64,000 bases of DNA from Nymphaea colorata (GCF_008831285.2 NC_045142.1:16123354-16187353), one strand, 5' to 3'; counted from the stretch's first letter, positions 48,067-59,528 are shown. Program-made: numbers and translations. Notes: generated by a model not told the origin, from the letters alone.

Positions 48067-50645
48067 AACATATAATAAGAGGATTCAAACAAAGCAGTGT
48101 CACTCAAACAGGAATGAAATCCATAATTAGAGACAACAGAATTAAAACAATTAAACCAAGCTTTAGGTGCTTGTTTGAGACCATATAGAGTCTTCTTAAG
48201 TCTAAGAACTTTTCATTGTGGGAGAGACAAACCTGGTGGTACTTTCATATAAACTTATTCCATAAGATCTCCATTTAAAAAGGCATTTTTAACATCCATT
48301 TGATAGATACTCCAGTTTTTAATAGATGTTAAAGCAATAAGAGTCCTAACAGTAGTCATTCTAGCTACAGGAACAAATGTTTCCTTGTAGTCAATACCAT
48401 ATTCTTGAGTATAAGCTTTAGTAACAAGTCTGGCTTTATATCTTTCTAGAGATCCATCCCTTTTTGTTTTCACCCTGTATACCCATTTGCATCCAATAGT
48501 CTTTTTTCCTACAGATAAAATCTTGTATTTCTCATGTTTGAGTTTTTCTCAAGGTATTCAATTATTTTAACATAGCGTTCTTCCACTCAATATATTTGGA
48601 GGTTTCATTAAGTGTAGACGATTCAAAGTGAGTGAATGACATTGATTCTAGTTTTATGCGTTGGGGTAAATGTCTCATATGACACAAACCTATTGGGTTG
48701 TCTTACGTTTCTAGTGGATCTTCTAAGGTTTTCTTCACTTGAAGTTGGTTGGAGATCAATAGTTTCGTGATGTTCTTCTTCACCAATGTCTTGTTGCCCG
48801 TTTCTTTTATGATATGTGATTATGTCTTTGGCTGCTCCACTGTCATCATTATCATTAATGTCACTATCATCAATATCATATATTTCATCATCACATTGAG
48901 AAAGATACTGGAATAGAAAAGAATAATCATCGTTGTGTTGTGACTCTCCAAAATTTTCGAATCTATTTTCTTGTTCACTAAACTTTACATTCCTTGAAAC
49001 TATGATCTTGTCTTTGACTGGGTCATAACATTTGTAGTCTTTTTGTGTCTCAGAATAACCAATGAATGCACATTCAATAACCTTTGAACTTAGTTTATTA
49101 GTCTTGTCATTAAGAACAAAATATTTGCATTCAAAAATACGAAGCCAGGTAAAATCGAGTTCATACTTGAACAATTTTTCAAAAAGAGTTATATTATTTA
49201 AAACTTTTGAAGGCATTCTATTTATGAGATAGACAGAAGCAAGAGTTGTTTCAGCCTAAAAGTTTTTAGGTATATTTTTTGCAATAAAAAGAGTTTTTGT
49301 TGTTTCAATTATGTGCCTATGTTTTCTTTCATGAAGTCTATTTTGTTGAAGTGTTCTTAGACATGATTTATGATGAACTATTCCATAGTTTTCCGAATAT
49401 CTTTTGAATTCATTTAAAATATGTTCACCTCTGGAATCATTCCTTAACATTTTTAATTTAGCATCAAACTGTGTTTGTACCAAGTTGTGGAAATTTTTGA
49501 ACATCTCAAAAACTTCATATTTGAATCCAACAATATCTAGTGAATCATCAACAAATATCACATAATACGATAGTCCTCCTTTTGACATGATAAGAAATGG
49601 CTCCCATACATCGGAATGAACAAGCTCAAAGGACGTAGACGAAAAGAAGTTTTTGCCCAAAAGATAAAAATTTCATCTTTCCATGTATGCAATCATTACA
49701 TTTAAAATTCTCAAAACAAATATCCTTGGTAGGAGTCATCATAGATCATTTTCTAATGTTTGGATGACCTAATCTTTGATGTCAAACATTGATGTCCCCA
49801 TTTTTGATATGGTAACAAAATTTTTCTTTGGAGATACATAAATTGTTCATGTAGTAAAGGTCCCCCTTTCTAAAACCTTCCCCACTCAATCTCCTGGTTT
49901 GGTGATGCTGCACCAAACATTTATTTGATGAGAAAACTATATGAAACCAAGTTCTGAAATTTGAGATATAGAAAGTAAGTTAAGATTAAGTCTAGGGACA
50001 TAACGGACTTTTGGTACAAAGAATTTTTGTTTTCCAAATTCTTTTTCAAAATTCTCAACTCCCCTTTAACACTCAAAGACGTTCCATCAACAGTAACTAC
50101 ATTTGATTTTTTCTTGCTTGTTCAAAATTGGTCAAGGATGATATGTTATGTCATATGAAAAGATGCAACGGAATTTAGAAGCCAAGGAATCATAGTGAGA
50201 GTGTTGGAGGTAGATGTTGTTGTTGCTAGTGCTCCAGAATGTGACTCATTTATTATGGATTGAAGAGTCGTCATGATTTGGTTCAATGTTGTGGAGATTG
50301 ACGTAAGATCATATCCTTCATTTTGAACATTTGCAACCTTCCTTTGACCAAATTGTCTAGGGTTGTGTTGCCGCCATGATGATATGAAGCTCCTTAGTTG
50401 TGTTGCTCGCCTTGAGGATATGAAGCTCCTCCTTTGACCAAATTGTCTAGGGTTGTGAATTCCCTCCATAATTTCGTGATTGTCCTTCATTATTGTTCAA
50501 CTTTGGACAACTAGGCCTTATGTGACCCGGTTGATGACAAAAATGACAAAGAACCTTATATTTCCCTCTATTTTGATTTTCAAAATGAGGGGGTCTAAAA
50601 GATCTAATGTTGTTTCCAGGTCAAATAAGTGGCTAAGACTTTTTC
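48067..50645 (-). mobile_element. Element E, 5' portion: gag, protease, integrase and first half of RT
   Basis: Minus-strand blocks from the right: a CCHC knuckle CHFCHQPGHIRPSC near 50550, protease-like WLLNSVASFHMT near 50185-50150 (the usual DSGAS reads NSVAS), integrase core fragments HSDVWEPFLIMSKGG and FVDDS (49660-49500), integrase C-terminal part MPSKVLNNITLFEKL and ECAFIGYSETQKDY (49216-49000) and RT with [18 protein letters not shown] and [11 protein letters not shown] (48473-48255). RT continues beyond element D at 42725. The gag N-terminus and 5' LTR are missing: at about 50645 the sequence passes into gypsy fragment G. Confidence 0.85.
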
Positions 50646-50654
50646 TTTTTCTTA

Positions 50655-51340
50655 TATTCCCCAAGCTTAATGGAGAGGATCCCATCAATTGGATATATAT
50701 AACCAATGGGTCTCGCACGTTGTTCTTTACTTGGAGGGACCAATGAAACATTGGTACAGGTGGATCATCACGTAGCAAGGGAAGCCGCCATGGAGGGCTT
50801 TCGTGGAGACACTCAAGGTGAGATTCGGACCCTCAGCTTATTTAGATTATAACATTGAATTGTCTAAAATCAAATAGAAAGGAAAAGTGATGGAGTATCA
50901 AGTAGAATTTGAGGAGGTAAGCAATATGGTGTGTGAGTGGCTTGTCGAGGCCTTGATTGGCACCTTCATAGGAGGATTTAAAGAGGAGTATCGCATTGAG
51001 GTGCAAGCAGCCAAACCCCAAAGCCTCTAAGAAGCCTTCGAGCTGGCAAGAATAGCAGAAGAAAAATCGAACAAACTCCTCAATGGCTGGAGGGAGGGTA
51101 GAACCAGCAGAAATCTGCCGAACAGAAACCCCCCAAGTCATAAGGGACCTACGTGAGGCCCAGCCAACATGCAGAGGAAGCACAGGGAACAAAAAAAGCT
51201 GGTCAAGCGACTGAGTCTACAGCAGATCAAGGAACAACATAGGAAGGGACTGTGCTAGGATATGCTTGTAAAAAGCTACATATGTACTTAGTAGACGAGT
51301 CTGAGGATAATTTTCAAGAGAAAGAAGAGGGAATAGAATA
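50655..51340 (+). mobile_element. Gypsy fragment G, gag part (left of element B)
   Basis: The plus strand encodes FPKLNGEDPINWIY, a lost segment, then EYQVEFEEVSNMVCEWLVEA, GTFIGGFKEEYRIEV and RIAEEKSN, the retrotransposon gag domain of plant chromovirus-like gypsy elements. A stop interrupts it near 51030. The N-terminus is missing, and the fragment abuts the oppositely oriented copia E. It continues after element B at 56506. Confidence 0.8.
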
Positions 51341-51345
51341 GGGGA

Positions 51346-51623
51346 TGTTAACATAACATGTATAGGGAACCGGGTCTGGATCCAGACCCGGTCCCATGGG
51401 CACGGGTACCGAGAGTGGCTCGGTATCCTAGGCGTTTTTCCCTCTTATTTAATCCCACTTATGGTGTAATGGTTGATTAAGTGGAATAACATTTTCTCTC
51501 TCCTAGGGTTGCGGTTGTGCACCTAGGTCAGAGCTTCTCCGTGGTTTTTCACCTCTCTTTGAGGTTTTCCACGTATATTGTGTGTTCCTTTTCTTTCTCT
51601 CCATCTTGGTGTGTGTTTCTATA
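51346..51623 (+). repeat. Element B 5' LTR
   Basis: 278 bp, TGTTAACA...TTCTATA. It contains a perfect 24-bp palindrome (51369-51392, half-site ACCGGGTCTGGA), a stem-loop taccgag-agtgg-ctcggta just after it, and a TATA-poor ttatttaatccc near 51447. Its last bases read TATA instead of TACA in the 3' LTR. Confidence 0.93.
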
Positions 51624-51931
51624 TGGTATCAGAGCCAACGCGTGAGAGATCGTTGGTGTGATAGTCGTGTTTCCGCCGTGTTTCTTTGCCGCTGCTGTTT
51701 CCGCCGTTTTTTTTTCTGCCGCTGCTGCGCCGCCGCCGTCCAGCGCTGCCAACTGCGCCGCCATCGTCCAGCGCGGTTGTTCTCTGCTGCGTTGCCGCTG
51801 TCCAGCGCCGCCGCCGTCCCGCGCCACCGCTGCCCACCGCCGTCGCTCTCTTCCACACCGCTGCTGTCCAGCGCCGCTGCCTCTTGTTTGTCGTCTCTGG
51901 TGCTGGGTATTCTTTCTCCTTGGTGATTGTG

Positions 51932-54900
51932 ATGGCCGAGGAGATGTCCCTCAAGATCGATGATGCCCTAGACTCGGGCAGCAATACCAAGAGCGAGATC
52001 TTGCCTGTTCAAGTCACCTCCATCCGGCTGAACAAGGATAACTATCTCTCTTGGTCGGCTGCCCTAGAAATTGGGATAACCAGTCGTGGTCGCCTGCCCT
52101 ACATTACTGGGGAGAAGCCTGCACCTTCAAAAACCGATCCGCGATGGGCTACTTGGACGTTGGAAGATAGTCAGGTTAAAGTATGGATTATTAGTTCTGT
52201 TTCTGCAGATATTCAGCCTTTGATCTTGCGTAAATCGACTGCCTACGACATGTGGACTGTGCTTGCACGGATGTATGGCCGTAAGAAGAGAGTATTGCGT
52301 ACGTACCAAATCAAACGTAGCATATACTCTCTTAAACAGGGTGACTTGTCTGTAGCCGCCTTCTTTGCAGCCCTAAAGACTAAGTGGAAGGAACTTGATT
52401 ACCATGTGAATGATGACTGGCACTGTGGGTCTGATCATGCCTTGTATTGGGACAAAGAATGGATGGATCGGATGTTTCTTTTCCTCGGAGGCTTACGCGA
52501 TGAATTTGAATCCATTAGGAGCCAAATTCTTAATTGTGACGAGGTCCCCGGAATTGAAGAGGTGTATGCCCGTGTGGAATCTGAAGAACAGCGTCGACAG
52601 GTGATGCATATTGAAACCAGTCAGGGGAGTTCTCCTTCAGCCTTTGTTAGTCGTGTTTCTGGGATGGGACAGCGTCCTGTTCGGCGGTGTAGCCATTGCA
52701 ACAAATCAGGACATTCTGTTGATTTTTGTTGGGATCTTCATCCTGAGAGGCGGCTTGTCCGGGGTCGTCCTCCTTCTAGCCGCCGGAGTCCTTCTGTGCC
52801 TGAGCCTAGTCAGAGTAGTCCGTCAAATGTTGCCAAATCTAAGCTTTCCTCCGATCAAATCAAAGAACTGCAAGCGTATATCAGCCGGCTGTCTACTACT
52901 CAGGAGGATACTTCCACATCTAAGGGGGCTAAGTTAGCCCAAGCTCTCGTGGCTACTAGTGACCAAGGTAATTCCTCACATGGTGATTGGATTGTTGACA
53001 GTAGTGCTACGCATCATATGACAGGGGACCCTAAGATGTTCCAAGAATACAAATTGTCTTCGGGGCAGCAACGTGTATCTATGGCTGATGGTTCTTCTAT
53101 CTCTGTGGCTGGAAAAGGGAGTTTGTCCTTGTTAAATAAATACTGTCTTCATAATGCTCTTCATGTTCCCAATATTCCTGTGAATTTGCTATCTGTCAGC
53201 AGTATTACTAAAGAACTGAACTGTAATCTGATCTTTTCTGCTGATCGGTGTTTTCTGCAGGACTTGGTGACGGGGCAGAAGATTGGGATTGGTTCGGCTA
53301 TTGATGGACTCTACAGACTGCCTGTGCAGGTTGCGTCCGCTCTTATTTCAGCCACTAGTGGACAGTTGTCAGGCGTAGAAGACAGATCTACTATTATGCG
53401 ATGGCACGAGAGGCTTGGTCATCTTCCGTTTCCATTGATTAAGAAGTTGTTTCCTAGTTTGTTTCATTCTGTTTCCATGGACTCCTTCACCTGTGAAGTG
53501 TGTCAGTTGGCTAAACATGTTAGGGCCTCGTACCCTATTTCATTCAATAAAACCACTCGTCCATTTGCTTTGGTTCATTCTGATGTTTGGGGTCCTTCGG
53601 GAGTACCCACTTGTCGTGGTTTTCATTACTTTATGACCCTTATTGATGATTACTCCCGTTGTACGTTCGTGTATCTGTTGAAAGAACGTAGTGAAGTTCC
53701 CGTTATTGTCAAAAACTTTGTGGCCTTTGTTGAGACTCAGTTTCAGACGTCTGTCCAAGCTTTTCGCACCGATAATGCTAGAGAGTATGTCTCTCAATCC
53801 CTAGATGATTTCTTGAAGAGCAAGGGTATTGTTCATGAAACGTCATGTAGTTACACACCTCCCCAAAATGGCGTGGCTGAACAAAAGAATCGCCATTTGC
53901 TTGATGTTACCCGGGCCCTTCTGTTCCATCGTCAGGTTCCCAAGCGCTACTGGGGTGATGCGCTTCTCACTAGTGCCCACCTTATCAACCGTATGCCTAC
54001 CCGTGTGTTGCAGGGCCATTCCCCGTACTCTATGCTTTGGCCTACTCAGAATCCCTGGCCTCTTACTCCTCGGGTGTTCGGGTGTGTCTGTTTTGTTCAT
54101 GACCATAGTCCCACCCTCAAGAAACTTGATCCTCGATCTGTCAAGGCTGTCTTCCTGGGGTATTCCTCCACTCAGAAGGGATACAAATGTGTTGATCCTA
54201 CCACCTCTAAAGTCTATGTTTCCCGGGACGTCACCTTCCATGAACATGAGGCATACTTTCATGTGAATCCTCTTCAGGGGGAGTATCTAGGGCACAGTAG
54301 TGAAGAGTATTCCTCAAATCAGTTGATTCAGTTTACGGATTTCTTGGATTACAAGGCCAGTGACAGTGTGGCAGACACAGTCAGAGATGATAGAGACCGT
54401 CACATGGACGAGGGTCTTGTTGATAATCAGCCTACAGCCCGTGATCATTTGTTTGGCCAGGTGTACAGAAGGAAGAAGACAGATGTGATTGAAAATGTTG
54501 ATGTAACCAATCTCAATCCTGTGAGCTCCCCGGATGACCCAAGTCTAATCAATGAAGAGCTTCCTATAGCCCTGCGCAAGGGCACCAGGTCTTGTACTTT
54601 TCATCCTATTCAGAGATTTGTCTCTTATGCGAAATTGAGTAAGAATTACAAATGCTTTATAACATCCTTGTCTAAGTCTGTTATTCCCAGGTGTGTGGAA
54701 GATGCTAGAGAGGATCCTAAATGGCTACAGGCCATGACGGAGGAGATGAATGCCTTGGCAAAGAATGACACTTGGGAAGTTGTGGATATTCCCAAAGGGA
54801 CTCATTTAGTTGGTTCAAAGTGGGTGTTCAATGAAGTACAAACCAGATGGTACTGTGGAAAGGTATAAGGCTCGGCTTGTTGCAAAGGGGTTCAGCCAGA

Positions 54901-56228
54901 AATATGGTATTGATTATCTTGAAACCTTTGCCCCTGTTGCCAAACTGAAAACTGTGAGGGTCATATTAGCTCTTGCCGTGAAAAAGGGGTGGAGCATGGA
55001 TCAACTTGATGTTAAGAACGCATTCCTGAATGGTCATCTAGAAGAAGAGGTCTATATGAGTATGCCTCCTGGATATGTTCAAAGCGGAAAATGCTGTCAT
55101 CTCAAGAAAGCCTTGTATGGATTAAAGCAGTCTCCTAGAGCATGGTTTGAAAGACTGAGGATAGTGATGAAGACAAATGGATACAAACAGGGAAATGGTG
55201 ATCACACCCTATTCATTAAGCAGAGAGATGGCCTGGTGAGTCTTCTTCTTGTGTATGTTGATGATATGATAGTCACAGGTGACGATGAAGAAGAGAAAAA
55301 GAAGATGAAGGAGAGGTTAGCTGCTGAATTTGATCTTAAAGATTTGGGTAAACTAAGGTACTTTCTGGGGATAGAGATTGCTCGGTCAGAGACAGGGTTG
55401 GTTATGAGCCAAAAGAAATACACTCTGGATCTTCTAAAGGAGACAGGCAAACTTGGGTGCAGACCCTTTCTAACTCCAATGGAGTCTGGTACAAAGATAA
55501 GCATCAAAACTGGTAACATCCTAGATGAGGAAGGAAAAGGGCGGTATCAGAGGCTGGTTGGTAAACTCATCTACCTTACTCTTACTCGCCCTGATATTAC
55601 TTATGCTGTGAATGTGTTGAGTCAGTTTATGCATGCTCCTACTGATTGTCACTGGAAGAGTGCAGAAAGAGTGTTGGGGTACCTAAAGAATGACCCAGGA
55701 AAAGGATTACTCTATACTCAGCAAGACCAACTTAATATTGAAGGATACTCTGACGCAGATTGGGCAGGATGTACTGATACTAGGAGGTCTACCACAGGGT
55801 ACTGCATCTTTCTGGGGGGTAACCTGGTTGTTTGGAGAAGTAAGAGGCAGGAAGTATGCTCTAGATCCAGTGCTGAGGCTGAATACAGGGCTGTGGCTAT
55901 GGGAGTTACAGAAATGTTATGGTTAAAGATTCTCCTAACAGATATTGGTGTTGAAACAGAAGAGAAGATGAGGATGTACTGCGACAACAAGTCTGCAATT
56001 AATCTTGCGAATAATCCGGTTCTGCATGACAGAACTAAACATGTGGAGATTGATCGCCACTTCATACGGGAACGCATAGATTCAAAGGAGTTGATCCTAC
56101 CTTATATGAAGTCTGAAGATCAAATTGCAGATGTTCTAACCAAAGCCCTATGTACATCTCAATTCGAGAAAAATGTAAGCAAGCTTGGCATGTTTGACAT
56201 GTATGCCAAGCTTGAGGGGGAGTGTTAA
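51932..56228 (+). pseudogene. Element B gag-pol polyprotein, single frameshift
   Basis: Starting at the ATG at 51932 (MAEEMSLKIDD) it encodes UBN2 gag, a CCHC knuckle CSHCNKSGHSVDFC (about 52690-52730), protease WIVDSSATHHMTGD (about 52985-53025), integrase zinc domain ([19 protein letters not shown]), integrase core (HSDVWGPSG, TDNAREY, NGVAEQKNRH), RT from about 54740 (LLLVYVDDMIVTGDD near 55255) and RNase H (GYSDADWAG, SSAEAEYRAV, MYCDNKSAIN) to LEGEC and a stop inside the 3' LTR. The frame is lost once, at about 54825-54835 in RT, consistent with a small indel. The protease has Ser where the family has Gly (DSS instead of DSG). All other catalytic blocks look intact. Confidence 0.93.
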
Positions 56229-56500
56229 CATATCATGTATAGGGAACCGGGTCTGGATCCAGACCCGGTCCCATGGGCACGGGTACCGAGAGTGGCTCGG
56301 TATCCTAGGCGTTTTTCCCTCTTATTTAATCCCACTTATGGTGTAATGGTTGATTAAGTGGAATAACATTTTCTCTCTCCTAGGGTTGCGGTTGTGCACC
56401 TAGGTCAGAGCTTCTCCGTGGTTTTTCACCTCTCTTTGAGGTTTTCCACGTATATTGTGTGTTCCTTTTCTTTCTCTCCATCTTGGTGTGTGTTTCTACA
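56223..56500 (+). repeat. Element B 3' LTR
   Basis: 278 bp, TGTTAACA...TTCTACA, with the same 24-bp palindrome at 56246-56269. The polyprotein stop codon lies in its first bases. Confidence 0.93.
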
Positions 56501-56505
56501 GGGGA

Positions 56506-57470
56506 CTGATGACAGTATGGAAGAATTAATTCCAAAAATGTCTCTTCATGCCCTAGCAGCAGGTAATGTTCCCCAATTGATGAGAGTTGAAGGTCAATTG
56601 AAAGGGAGGACTATCAGCACATTGGTTGACATGGGGTCGACACATAATTTCATTGGGGAGAAGAGTGCCAAGGTATGTGGCTGCAAAATAATTGAGCAAT
56701 CAGAATTTAAAGTGGTGGCAGGCAACAATAGCTCGTTCTGGTGTAAAGGATGCTGACCAAAAGAAGAAATCGAGATCCAAGGACAGCGATTTGTGGTGGA
56801 ATTATTTCCCCTAGCTACGAGAGGAGCTGATTTGGTTTTAGGAACTCAGTGGTTGAAGAAACTGGGGAAGGTTTGGTGGGATTTTACCACCATGATAATG
56901 ACATTTAAGGTGGCAAATGGAGAAAAACGCATACAGGCCTAACCGACAGCATTCTTTAGTGGACAGGATGACACACACACACGAATAAGATCAAACATGG
57001 AGAAGAAGGGTTGCATCTTCTCTTAATGTCTATTGAATCTAGCAGTCCACAACAACAGGCTACATCTAAGTTAGAAGTCTCAGCCTTCTTACCTGTTGTT
57101 CTGGCTGAATATGCTGGTGTCAAGCTATGAATTCGACCATCATATCGAATTAAAAACTGAGTCTAGACCAGTCAATTTGAAACCTTATAGGTACAGTCAC
57201 ATTCAGAAAGGTAAGACAGAAAAACTCATAAAGAGTATGTTGTCGGAAGGAGTGGTCCAGCCCAGCTGAAGCCCTTACTCTTCTCCAGCATTGTTGGTCT
57301 GAAAAAAGGATGGAACATAGAAGTTTTGTGCGGATTACAGGGCACTTACAGTCACCATCAAGAAGCGGTATCCTATACCAGTTATAGAAGAATTGTTGGA
57401 TGAGTTGCAAGGGCCGGAAGTCTATTCCAAGCTATATCTAAGGGCCGGGTATCACCAAATTACTACATGA
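56506..57470 (+). mobile_element. Gypsy fragment G, protease and start of RT (right of element B)
   Basis: The plus strand encodes an aspartic-protease-like region (ISTLVDMGSTHNFIGEKSA, ADLVLGTQWLKKLG), a linker with stops, then the RT N-terminal part ([60 protein letters not shown]). It ends abruptly after GYHQI, before the YVDD motif. The protease active site reads DMGS instead of the usual DSGS/DTGS. With 50655-51340 it forms one truncated gypsy copy. Confidence 0.85.
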
Positions 57471-57472
57471 CA

Positions 57473-57501
57473 CGGGTACGTGGGTTTAGCCCACGTACCC
57501 G
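57473..57501. repeat. Perfect 12-bp stem hairpin at the junction of two element fragments
   Basis: cgggtacgtggg, loop tttag, cccacgtacccg. It lies between the end of gypsy fragment G and the copia fragment F, in a short GC-rich, TACG-rich segment of no assigned origin. Confidence 0.7.
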
Positions 57502-57599
57502 GTACGCCGATACGTGGATCAAGGTACGGGAGAGAGGTTGGTACAGGTCGGATTGGGTCTCCGAACCAAAAAAAAACGAAAATCAGGTATAAGGAGTTA

Positions 57600-58541
57600 A
57601 ATCCTTAATTCTGACATACTACCTAGTATTGAAGATGTTTACTCTCGTGTAGAGGCTGAAGAGCAACGACGCCTTGTTATTACTGGAAAAAAGGGGGATC
57701 ACATCTCGTATAATGGGAGGTCTGCCCTTATTAGCCGTGGTCCTGTAGGAGCTGCCTGACCTCTAAGTGCACTCACTGCAAGAAGACTGGTCATACAGTG
57801 GATTTTTGTTGGGACCTCCATCATGAAAAGAAGAATAGTCGAGGGAAACCTTCCAGTGGGAAGAAATCTACTTCTGATGCTACCAACTCTAGTGGAGGGA
57901 AAACCTCTATCTCAGCTGAACAGATTTGTGAGCTTCGTGCTTATCTAAGTCAGATTAATGTTGGTCAGGCCGAAGTGTCAAATAATGTGAAGGTTAACCA
58001 TGCTCTGGCCATTTCTGGTAAAAAAGGTAATTCATGTATGGAAGAATGGATTGTTGACAGTGGTGCCACCCATCACATGACTGGCAATCCTAAGTTTTTT
58101 CATAAGTATAAGCTATCTTCTGGAAAGGAACGTGTTTCTCTTGTCGATGGTTCATTTACCTCTGTGGCAAGAAAAGTGGGTCTTTCTTTGTTAAACAAAT
58201 TTTTAGTGCTTGGTGCCTTACATGTTCTTCATCTTCCTTTGAATCCATTATCTGTCAGCAAGATTACTAAGGAATTGAACTGTGAACTCATATTCTGTGC
58301 AAATCGTTGTGTTTTGCAGGACTTGGTGACAGGGAAGAGGATTGGGATTGGTTTGGTGTCTGAAGGCTTATATCGTCTTCCCATCCTTGTAGCCAATGCT
58401 CTTATGACAGCAGTTAGCAGGACCGAGAAGAAGAGAGAAGATTGTCTTCAGTTATTTTTGTATAGGCATGAACGCCTTGGACATCTCCCTTTTGGAGTTT
58501 TGAAACAGTCATTTCCTGAGTTAATTTTGTGTCAAAATTAG
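57600..58541 (+). mobile_element. Copia fragment F: gag C-term, protease and pre-integrase
   Basis: Plus-strand sequence encodes the end of gag (IEDVYSRVEAEEQRR near 57635, with a shift), a CCHC knuckle CTHCKKTGHTVDFC (near 57770-57815), protease WIVDSGATHHMTGN (near 58048) and the integrase zinc-domain start ([11 protein letters not shown]), ending near 58541. There are no LTRs. It closely resembles elements A and B but is a distinct copy, truncated at both ends. Confidence 0.88.
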
Positions 58542-58544
58542 TAG

Positions 58545-59528
58545 ATAACGATCATGTCTCAATTGAATTTACTTCTTCCTTTGTGCAGGTCAGGGACCTT
58601 AACTGAAAGAAACATTCGCTAAAGGAAAAGGGGGCCCAATCTCCGCACTCGTACCCACATCCACACCCACGTGACATAGCTTATTCTTGCCATATTCTCT
58701 TGTTTTCTTTATCTGCCACAAGAACGTATGAGTCCAAACCCAAAAAAATGAACTTGGATATTGGATGGGATTTGATACTATCTTCTCCATTTTCTGGATA
58801 AGCATTCATTTTAAAGCATAAGTTTTCATGTCTTAGGTAAGTAACTCCATTGGAGTTTTATTTAACATGGTTTAGTTTTTTAGCATTTTTGTAATTTTTT
58901 GTCAAGAGATCAGCTGTCCTTTGCATGGTGTGTGACTGTGTCTCTGTGTGCATGTGCATGGAAAGAACCATTTCAAAATATTCAATAGAAATCTCCCTAT
59001 ATCAATATCACAGTAGTTCGTGAAGTTTAGCAAAGTACATGGTCATCAATATTTGTCAACAGAATTAATATTTCCATGTCAGTCTTGCATCGGGTTCTTC
59101 CTCAACTACAGATTGACACAAAAATATCGAGTAGACAAGAATTGGTTTAGCATAATTCACAAATAACGAACACAACAAACAAGGACATCAGTGATCACTG
59201 CAGAATGAAAAGAAGGAAACCATGGCGCTCACAGCACTAATTGAACACTATGTAGTGAATTAAACAAAAACACTTCTACAATGAAAGCATATACAATAAG
59301 ATGGTTCAGAAAAAAAAATAGAATATGTCATAGTCGGAACACTTCTTAACCGAGCAGGAAAAACAAAATTAAATGCTCTGGAAACAGAGATCCGCTCAAT
59401 AACATAACTACACACCTACAGTAAATCAACCTCATGTGGCAGGAGAAATATCAGACAAGGTTGAAGCAGTACCTAGTCCCAGGAAAAAATGTAAATAATG
59501 GAAAAGGGGAAACGAAACAACCACATAC
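58545..59528 (-). other. 5' part of DnaJ intron 2 without transposons
   Basis: AT-rich sequence with no coding motif between copia fragment F and the exon 2 donor. It probably represents ancestral intron. Confidence 0.5.

Larger units (their letters stand above)
51346..56500 (+). mobile_element. Element B: young, nearly intact copia retrotransposon
   Basis: Two 278-bp LTRs (51346-51623 and 56223-56500) differ at only about two positions. The target duplication is GGGGA on both sides (51341-51345 and 56501-56505). A primer site TGGTATCAGAGCC lies at 51624-51636 and a polypurine tract ttgagggggag at 56212-56222. A GC-rich leader with repeated GCCGCC words fills 51655-51900. The single gag-pol frame is open apart from one frameshift. 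It inserted into the gypsy fragment G between its gag and protease parts. It belongs to the same family as element A, sharing the leader type, the LEGEC C-terminus overlapping the LTR, and a U3 palindrome. Confidence 0.96.
36323..59528 (-). other. Intron 2 of the DnaJ gene (23,206 bp, retrotransposon-filled)
   Basis: The donor is GTATGTGG at 59528 and the acceptor ctgcacag ends at 36323. Both are canonical and preserve phase (phase 2), so the two flanking exons belong to one gene by sequence logic. About 21.5 kb of the intron consists of the copia and gypsy copies listed below. The outer parts, 36323 to about 37057 and 58545-59528, show no transposon and probably represent the ancestral intron of about 1.7 kb. 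A (GA)n run lies only about 27 bases from the acceptor. Confidence 0.85.

Noticed and set aside
59432-59528. Extension of the DnaJ exon 2 frame past the donor site
   Set aside because: Homology stops at the GTATGTGG donor and resumes in exon 3, so the extra residues are intron readthrough.
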